From Apricaphanius iberus (lineage: Eukaryota; Chordata; Actinopteri; Cyprinodontiformes; Aphaniidae), in assembly GCA_028564705.1 (NCBI GenBank), contig JAPXFQ010002718.1, positions 1,798,001 through 1,862,000 on the forward strand: 64,000 nucleotides of DNA. Direction: 5' to 3'. Below the pieces are notes generated by a model. That model saw nothing but the letters and a program-made list of their open reading frames with translations, searched no databases and was not told the DNA's origin. A program made the position numbers and the translations under genes. This document shows, one piece after another, positions 56,465-64,000 of this stretch (its first letter is position 1; every line of letters starts with the position of its first letter).

Positions 56465-59102
56465 ATGAATCCTGTAAACTTTATAACATGGAATATTCGC
56501 GGCGCTAGCTCCAGACATAAAACGACTAAGATTTTCAACCATCTTACAAGATTGAAGGCAGATGTCGTCTTACTACAGGAGACTCATAAATCAAGTTCAA
56601 CGGCTAATGATTTAAAAACACCAGAATATCCTAATATATTTTCTTCATGCTATAACTCTAGACAACGAGGAGTAGCAATATTAATAAATAGAAATACTAA
56701 TTTTAAAGTAATAGACACAGCTACAGATCCAGAAGGTAGATTTATAATATTAAAACTATTTATAAATAACCAAAAGTTATGTATAGTTAGTATATATGGT
56801 CCAAATGTTGACGACCCCTCATTCTTTCATACTTTCTTCTCGGTTCTGGCTAATCACATGGATTGCTCACTTGTTCTTGGGGGAGATTTCAACTTTGGAC
56901 TAAATGAAGAAATAGACAGGCTCAGTACAGCAGGGACTCAGCGCAGATGGCAATCCATAGATATAGTTAAACAGTACGTGAGCGATTATGGACTCTGCGA
57001 CGCATGGCGATCGCTTCATCCCAACGACAGAAAATACACTTTTTACTCAAACGTACATCATTCTTATTCTAGATTGGACTATTTGTTAGTCAGCAGCTCA
57101 CTGTTGAAGGACATTTCAGACACTGAGATGCATCCTATAGTGATCAGCGATCACGCTCCTGTTTCTTTAGATTTAGCAAATAAAATTGCAACCCTTCAAT
57201 ATAAAAACTGGAGATTTAATACATCATTACTTAAGGATAAAGAATTTATTAAATATATTGAAAAAGAATGGGCTTCATACATGGAATTTAATGATCTCCC
57301 TGGTATGTCGCCATCCACTCTATGGGAAGCAGGGAAAGCTGTGATTAGAGGTAAAATAATTTCATTCTCATCAAATAAAAAGAGAACAGAAAATAAACAT
57401 GTTCAGGAATTAGAAGAAACTATTAAATCATTAGAACCTTCCCTGGATAAAGAGAGCTTAAGTAAAATAAGGAAAGCAAAATTAGAATTAAATGAAATTA
57501 TTAATAAAAGGACGCAGTTTTTAATCCAAAGACTTAGAATAGAAAACTTTGAACATAGTAATAAATCAGGTAGCTATTTAGCTAATCAGTTAAAAATAAA
57601 TAAAGAAAAAACAACTATATCTCCAATCAAAGACAAAATTGGGAATATAATATATGACCCTGAAAAAATAAACAACACTTTCAAAGAATTTTATGAGATG
57701 TTATACACACCAGAGATAAACCCTTCAAATAATGATATTGTACAATTTCTGGATAAAATAACTCTTCCTAAACTTTCAGACAGTCAAGCAAAGGCCCTGG
57801 ATTCACCGCTAACAGTGTCTGAACTCCAGGAGGCCCTCCAATCCATGCCTAATAATAAAGCTCCAGGTCCAGATGGATTTCCAGTAGAGTTCTATAAAGA
57901 ATTCTGGAATATTCTGGCACCAACATTTTACAAAATGTTGCAGGAAACAAAGGAAAATGGTCGAATACCACCAAACATGAATTCTGCCTACATCAATCTT
58001 CTATTAAAACCAGGAAAAGACCCTATGTCTCCTACCAGTTATCGTCCCATTTCTCTTATCAATGTGGATCTGAAAATAATTTGTAAAGCTCTTGCAAGAA
58101 GGATAGAGAAAATAACACCTCTAATAATCCACCCTGATCAAACAGGTTTTATAAAAGGTAGGCTCTCTTCGACAAATTCACGTAGATTAATAGATTTAAT
58201 AGATTATTCCTACTGTAAAAACGTCCAAACCAATATATTATCTTTACATGCAGAAAAAGCATTTGATAGAGTTAACTGGAAATTTTTATTTGCAGCCTTA
58301 AATAAATTCGGATTCAGTAATTCTTTTGTAAACTGGTTAAAAATATTATACAGCTCACCAACAGCATTTAAATAAATTCTTAGACTACCAACAAATTAAA
58401 TCAATTATAAAAAATAAATTTAGGCTCAATACAGTTGATTTACAAATTCCAGGAAAAGTTTTAGACTTCCTTAATCTTAACCCTCCCAAACTGCTATCTA
58501 AAATATACAAAACATTAAATAGAATAGATGAATCAATAGCCCTTCCTATTTCAAAATGCGAGATGGACTTGTCCATCTCAATTGACCAAAACCTCTGGTC
58601 TCAAATTTCATTAAGAACCTTTACATTTCTTAAAAATACTAATCTACGATTAATACAATATAAAATCCTTAATAGAGTGCATTATACAGGGCAACGGATG
58701 TTCAAGATGGGTTATACGACGTCTGATACCTGTTTACAATGTACAAGCAATCTACCAGACAATTATATTCATGCTCTTTGGTTCTGCCCACCTGTTAAGA
58801 AATATTGGTACCAGATATGTGAAGATCTATCAAAGTGTCTGAAATGTAATATCACACCTGCTCCCACAGTTTGCTTGCTGGGAAATGTAGATGAAGTTAC
58901 CATAGATACAAAGTCTATGCAATTATTTTACATCGCCTTATGCATCGCTAAGAAAAATATCCTCTTGAACTGGAAAAATAAAAATACTCTGAATATTAAT
59001 CAATAAAGAGATCTCCTTCTGGATTACATTGGTCTAGAAACGGCATCTGCCTCCACATCTGATCAATCTTTCTGGTCACCCTTGATCAGTTCCATCACCT
59101 AG
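56465..59102 (+). pseudogene. L1-type ORF2 (APE endonuclease plus reverse transcriptase), internally deleted
   Basis: ATG at 56465. The endonuclease looks complete: Asn10 ('TWNIRG'), Glu39 ('LLQETH'), 'SIYGPN' (109-114), Asp141 and Asn143 ('GGDFN'), 'SRLDY' (202-206) and Asp229-His230 ('SDHAPV'). The RT begins with 'NKAPGPDGFP', 'SYRPISLINVD' and 'HPDQTGFIKGR'. Motif A reads LHAEKAFD, so the catalytic Asp position holds His595 (codon CAT at 58247). The frame hits TAA at 58373, where the RT palm, including the YADD/FADD motif, has been deleted. C-terminal sequence resumes in another frame, with a C-x2-C...H...C knuckle-like motif (about 58733-58794), an in-frame TAA at 59004, and the natural end TAG at 59100-59102. 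It is catalytically dead as an RT; the endonuclease part could still be translated. Confidence 0.88.
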
Positions 59103-62100
59103 TGGGGTCGGGCCCTTGATTCCGTTCTGTGGGACACGGTTGCCGATGTGGAGCTTAAGGGTTGGTGGTGACTGCGGGGAGGTCCTTGGGGGTGGGTCCG
59201 CTTGCGGTTCGGCGGTAGGTGCCGTGACTCTCGCCTGGGGTGGGACTTTGGGGGCTTTGTGTGGTGACTCCTAGTGGCTGCATGCGGCGCCTTAGAGGGG
59301 TCGTGCTGGCGGACACGGGTTACTGGCCTGGTGCTGTGCTGCTCTGGGGGGGTCTGGGCTGGGCCTGGGGCTCGGGGTTCTGGGGCGGCGTGCCCCCCGG
59401 CTGGGGCCCTGGCTGTGGTCGGCCGGTGGTTGGCGGGCGCTGCTGCCCTTTCCATCTCCCCGGGCTGGTTCTTGTCGCTTGCTCCCCGGTGGCCGCTTGC
59501 CGCGTCCGGGCGTCGGCGAGAGGCCGCGGCGGGTGGCCGGCGTCTCCGGGCCCGATCGGCTATATTGACACTGGACATGGCTCCTGGGTCTTGGTCTTAG
59601 CGCTCGCGGGGGTGCTGAGGTGGGGGCCTCTGGCCGGTGTTGGTCGGCCTCCACGGTGACTGACCGGTTGGTGGGGTGTGGGCTGGTGGGTGGAGGTGCT
59701 GGGTTCTGTTGCCACCCGGCCATCGGGCGGTAGTAGCAAGGCTGGAGGATGTCGGCCTGGGGATTGGCCGCCCGGGACTTCGGTCTGCTCATGGGCCTGG
59801 CGCGACATGTCCGGGGTACCCGAGTCGGTGGTGCGCCGGGTTCCGGCCTCGGCGCGGGGGCCCTCGGACGCTGGCGGTGCCTGGGGCGTCTCTTATTGGC
59901 GGGGAGGCTTTTTACCATCTAGCACAGGCGCTCTTTTTAACGGGGTGCGCTTGGGACGGGAGGGGGGGGCTAAACTCAACCTGGGTGTCTAGTGACATGT
60001 GTTTTGTTAGCAGTGTGAATGTTGGGAAGGATTTAGGTATGCCCCTGGCATGGGGGCTGGTGGATTGCCGGGGCCCCCATGGGGCTCGGGGGTGCCGCTG
60101 CCGTGGGCCCCGACTTGACGTGCTGGGGCCTCCCACCCCTGGTGGATCGGGCCGAACGGGGGTGCCTATTGGAGTCAGCAGGGGAGCTGGCTCCCTGGGG
60201 TTGGCAATGGTCACCCCAGTTATTTTCTCCCCATCCCCATGCCTCTGTCCACCTGCTCCTTCATTCTACCATTCACAAGGCCTTGGGACGTGGGCACGTC
60301 ACTGGGGTGCGGGATGGAGCTTCCGTCTTCGCTACCCGGTGGCGGCCTGGGTCCCGATTTTATTGAGCAACTTAGACACTTACACTTGCAACATTTACAT
60401 GGAACGCACATGTAGGGACCTGGCGGTGTGGCGCATTGGCGCTGGGGGCGGGACCCCTCATGGGGGGCCCCCTATAGGGGCCCGTTGTGGGGGCCTCGCC
60501 TGTGGTGCCGGCACCCACTGGTTAAACGCATCTAGACACTGAGGGCCCGGGGGGGGAGATGGGGGTACCCGGCAGTATTCCCATGTCCCCCCCCTCTGTT
60601 TTAAGTGCACATTAGAACAACACGCAACAACACCACATTGAGCTGGGGGAGAGAGGCTGGGGGGTCTTTCCACACCCCTGTTCGTTGGACCATCAGGGGT
60701 CGGAGCCCGGATAGAACATCAGGCCGTCTGGTCGGGGTCCTGGGCTGGTGGGCTGCTCTTGCCGGTGTGGGGGCCTTGGCGGTCTGCTTGTCCCCGTCCT
60801 GGTGGGCAAAGGGGTCTGTCTCCTGGGTGCAGGGGCAGGGTTCTCTATTGGGGCGTCTGTCCCTGGGCCTGGGAGTATGGAGTATAGTGTACGTATGGGG
60901 GGTATGAATGAGTGTATAGCGTCCTTTTTTCGTATGTCCTGTATTTGTAAGAATGTGTACGCATGAGAGGGAGGGTACGTATGAGTGTCTCTGTCTGTCT
61001 ATGTCTACCTGTCAGGTTGGGTGTTTGGCTGCTCTCTGGCCTGATGCATCTTCTTCCCTCCCCGTCACTCCCCGTCGGTGATGGTTGCTCCTGCCCGCTG
61101 GTTGATGATGGCTCTCGATGCCTGGGGCCGGGGGTCCCGGTTGCGGCCCGGCTCGGTCCTGGTGCATGTCGGGCGGGTCCTGGGTGGTCCGGTGTGTCGG
61201 GCGGCCGCTGTTTCGGGCCGACGTCCTCCTTGGATTGACTGGGGCACCTCTTCTGGGGGTGCCGGGGTTGTAGAACAGGTTGGTGCCGTCCGGTGGATCG
61301 GTGGGGACCGTGCCTGGCGCCCAGGCCTCCTGCCGGTTCCAGGACTTCTGCTGGCTGGTCTGTTGACCTGGTGGTGCTGTCCGGCATTGGCTGGGCCCCT
61401 GATCTTGGCACCCTACGTGGGGCGGGATCTGGACCTGGAGCTGGAAGATCTGGATTTCCAGGTGCCGGCTGGGCGCGGCCTGGGGAGGGCGTACATCCGC
61501 TGTTGCTCTTGCTGTGGCTCCCTGGCGTGTGGGTGTGTGGGGGCGGGCCGGGTTGTTGGCGATGGGTATTGGTCCGGGGTGGCGGCGGCGTGTGTTGTCC
61601 GTCGGTTGGCTGCGGGTCCCCCTTGCCTGCGGCGGCGGGGGGGGGCCTTGTCGGCTCGTCCCTGGTCCCCGTGGCCTCCGGATCCTGATCCGGGCCCGCC
61701 CTGGCGTAGCCGGTTTCCGGCGGAGCCCGTGGGTTGTCACTGCAATCTCTCGGGCCCCAGCATTGCGGCTGGTGGGTGTTCCCCTGAGGCTTCCATCTGT
61801 TCCTCTCTTGGTGGGTGATTGACCCTGCACTGATCCGCCTGTGGCCTCTGTACTCTGTGGGACCCTGGATGCATACATCTCCTGCCTCTTCCATGTCTGT
61901 GTCGATTCCTGTAGGACGGATTGACGGTTCCTTACACCAGCTATCAATCACTTGCATGGGGAAATCTTATTCAGACCTGCATGCTCGCACACACACATAG
62001 GTGTGGGGACATTGGTGTGGACGGGCATATCTTAAGCTAAGGTGATCATCATTAGTTAGTTGTTCACAGGAGCTTACCAGAAACATTTGTATTATGTTCA

Positions 62101-62536
62101 TTAATCAATGCTTGTGTGTAGTGAATGTGTAATTCTTAGTTTATTCTACTAGATCCGAACTATTGGTTTGGTTCTGTACAGTATTGTTGTTTTTGTTTTG
62201 TATTACTGTTTCTCTGCCATCCGGCAGAGGTGGAGGACTGGGATGTTTTCTTGTGTTCTTTGTTTGCCTCCCTGTCTTGTGTCGTCGGTTCGCACCTCTG
62301 CTGGTCCGGTTTCTTTTCTTCACCTTCTTCCTTTCTCCCTTCTTGTCTCAGTTTAATGTCCATGACGTCAGGAAATTTAACCCACAGTAATCACTAATAA
62401 AGATTTTTCATACATATACATCAAGTGGCGTACTACAGCGAAGCTGTAATACTCTGCTTGGGAAAGTAAAACTGTTGGGCTTGTACTTGGTACTCAGACA
62501 CCAATTCTGAGTAGCATACTGCTAGACAGGATACGT
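59103..62536 (+). other. GC-rich, G-rich 3' region of the L1 LINE
   Basis: Immediately after the ORF2 end, composition changes to roughly two-thirds G+C with many GGGG and TGGG runs on the + strand. This continues to about 61960, broken by a short AT-rich island at 60355-60420. The sequence then becomes T- and CT-rich to the poly(A). Because stop codons are rare in such DNA, frames of 100-370 residues are open on both strands. They overlap each other, are proline/glycine/arginine-rich, and have no domain, so I do not call them genes. Position between ORF2 and the poly(A) makes a LINE 3' UTR the best explanation. Confidence 0.65.
62396..62401 (+). terminator. AATAAA in the L1 3' end
   Basis: AATAAA in 'tcactaataaagattttt', 136 bases before the genomic poly(A) tract. 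The spacing is too long for it to be the signal used for the final tail, so the LINE may have used a downstream weaker signal. Confidence 0.4.
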
Positions 62537-62742
62537 AAAAAAAAAAAAAAAAAAAAAAATGAAGGGAGGTTTTGTGAGGATTTTGTCATGTTTTGCAACA
62601 CATAGATTTAAAAGTGTTAAGGATGTTTTTGTATTCATCCCCTTGTATTCAAAGTTAATCGGTTCGTTTTGACTTTTTGGAACTTCAGGGTAATTTTCAC
62701 CGGCTCTTTATCTGACGAGGTACAGTCCACCCGCTCCTCTAA

Positions 62743-63865
62743 GGCCGGGAATATACTTGTTTTCTAACCTGCGTTGACGCAAGCAGCAGATTGCCTCTTG
62801 GGCACGAACTTGCTTGCGCACTGCACGTACTACTAGAGAGTACCACAAGGGGGCAGAGTGCAGAACTCAGACCGGATAGAGTGCCTGTGTTCTGTCAATC
62901 TAGCATACTCTGTCAGAGTAGCATACCAGAAGTTGAGTTATCTAACCATTTTTAACCAATCCAAAAGTTCTGTTTCTAAACCTAAGGTTATTTTAAGTGA
63001 ATTTGAAATTAATCTTAAATACTAAAAGGGAAAAAGTTCTTCAACCTTGAATCCAACCAAGTTAGCCGGGCGTACACTGTGCGATTTTGGACCGTTTTTG
63101 AGCCGATTTGTCATTGGTGCGACTTTTGTCTGGATCGTGCCGACTTTTGGCTTAATCGTGTAGTGTACATTGGGTAACAACAGGCAATTTACACCTCACA
63201 ACCAGCTACCGATCGGTCGCAAGAAAATCAAACCTGTTTGAAATCCTAGTCGCCCCTCGTGAATGACTCGCACTGTGGAAGCAATGCCACGAGCTATTTC
63301 TCATACTGCGCATGCGCATCCCCACACATCTTCACTCTATTGTTTTTCTTCTGCTTCCAGGTCTGTCGTGTCGTACAGTGTGAGCACATGAGTCATGGGC
63401 TGTGAACTTTAAACCCCTGCAATTCACTCGTACAGTGTGAGTCGGAGCTGAAGACCTGTGACTGAAAAATCGTACAGTGTACGCCCGGCACACATGATTT
63501 TATTTCTAAGCCTAAAAGTCACAGAAGAATAAAACGTATTCGCAATACCACAAATTTTACTGCTGCGCATGCACATTAACTGAAGGTACGCCATTGTGAT
63601 GGGTATGGTTGTTTTGTCGGAACACCGGATTTGTAGGGTAGAAACAAAACAAACATGGCAATTATAGAGGAGATAATCAGCTGGTTAACTTTCAGTTTAC
63701 AACAGAAAAAGACGGCAGCAGTGTTTTAGATGGTATAAGACCAAATTTACAGCCATTTTTGCTTGTTTTTTTTACTGTTTATGCCTCACGCTGCAAACTA
63801 ACGCAAGGTGAGGGGGCCATGATAAACACACGTATGCGTAATAAACAGCAAGCACATTCCAGGCC
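62743..63865. mobile_element. Harbinger-like element with TAA target duplication, copy 2
   Basis: The left end is GGCCGGGAATATACTTG and the right end, on the complement, GGCCTGGAATGTGCTTG. TAA flanks both sides (62740-62742 and 63866-63868). A 3-bp TWA duplication with GGCC ends fits PIF/Harbinger. Internal blocks match copy 1 at 18885-19732 in the same orientation. A further inverted-repeat element (63065-63489) sits inside. There is no transposase frame. Confidence 0.7.
63065..63489. mobile_element. MITE with 24-bp inverted ends nested in Harbinger-like copy 2
   Basis: The terminal repeats GCCGGGCGTACACTGT... (63065) and ...ACAGTGTACGCCCGGC (63489) are inverted over 24 bp with one mismatch. 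'CGTACAGTGTGAG' recurs internally. The 425 bp is non-coding. The flanks are TTA on the left and ACA on the right, so no clear target duplication. It is absent from copy 1, so it inserted after the two copies separated. Confidence 0.7.
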
Positions 63866-63868
63866 TAA

Positions 63869-64000
63869 GGCGTCAAATACAAAATTCTATATCATGCTGT
63901 TTCACAGCGTTCGCCTTCTGGGATAGACATATATATGCTAAAATGTTATCATTGGTGTTATACAGTATTAATTTGTCCTAATATTTAACTTGTATCCCGT
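63869..64000. other. Window edge, nothing recognised
   Basis: Short AT-rich flank after the Harbinger-like element with no feature visible. Confidence 0.4.

Larger units (their letters stand above)
54955..62559 (+). mobile_element. L1-clade LINE with degraded ORF1 and ORF2 and a long GC-rich 3' region
   Basis: The order is non-coding leader (start not defined; somewhere after 54750), ORF1 at 55277, ORF2 at 56465-59102, a 3.4 kb 3' region and a 23-base poly(A) at 62537-62559. An AATAAA is at 62396. ORF1 with coiled coil and RRM, ORF2 with APE endonuclease and L1-type RT, and poly(A) 3' end place it in the L1/Tx1 group. Both ORFs carry disabling lesions. No target duplication was found, partly because the 5' limit is unclear. 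Confidence 0.8.

Noticed and set aside
59240..60542. Plus-strand open frames (139, 108 and 288 residues) and minus-strand frames (159 and 208 residues) after ORF2
   Set aside because: Same reason: overlapping frames on both strands in low-complexity GC-rich DNA, with no start context, motif or splice pattern.
60845..61957. Minus-strand open frames of 370 and 311 residues in the GC-rich block
   Set aside because: They overlap each other and several + strand frames, are dominated by Pro, Arg, Gly, Thr and Gln, show no domain, and lie in DNA where stop codons are rare because of base composition. They are composition artefacts.
1..64000. CRISPR arrays, operons, phage or bacterial genes
   Set aside because: No regularly spaced repeats, no ribosome-binding-site-led gene series; split exons, SINEs and LINEs show this is vertebrate nuclear DNA.

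Overview
The window looks like genomic DNA from a teleost fish, probably a spiny-rayed (percomorph-type) species. It is AT-rich and packed with fish-type transposons: Tc1/mariner, hAT-like and Harbinger-like MITEs, L2- and L1-clade LINEs, and a tRNA-derived SINE. I see one vertebrate protein-coding gene, split by large introns. There are no bacterial, phage or CRISPR features.

The gene is tlcd4 (TLC domain-containing protein 4, formerly tmem56) on the + strand. A CpG-rich promoter and probable non-coding first exon lie at about 5690-6142. Six coding exons follow: 17041-17186, 24723-24812, 30761-30819, 33147-33241, 33355-33428 and 41350-41686. All splice phases agree and the joined reading frame encodes 266 residues, close to the roughly 263 of the mammalian protein. 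A long 3' UTR probably runs to a poly(A) signal at 46590. The protein is a multi-pass membrane protein with the His-His pair of the TLC/LAG1 motif.

The rest is mobile DNA. Upstream (1-5650) there is a LINE tail, an 8-bp-TSD hAT-like element and a large hAT-like element whose end lies next to the promoter. The introns hold nested DNA elements, fold-back elements, an L2 fragment, a SINE and a truncated Tc1. Intron 6 holds an antisense L2 LINE that inserted into an older L2 fragment, leaving a visible target duplication. Downstream of the gene are a Tc1 element with long terminal inverted repeats and a broken transposase (46818-48423), hAT-like elements (50838-51727 and 53149-54741), a decayed L1-clade LINE (ORF1 from 55277, ORF2 from 56465) with an unusual 3.4 kb GC- and G-rich 3' region ending in poly(A) at 62559, and a Harbinger-like element carrying another nested MITE (62743-63865).

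No new multi-gene system was found. The points most worth a second look are the G-rich LINE 3' region, the chain of datable nested insertions, the (TG)n tract immediately before the exon 3 splice acceptor, and the inverted hAT-like pair on either side of the gene.
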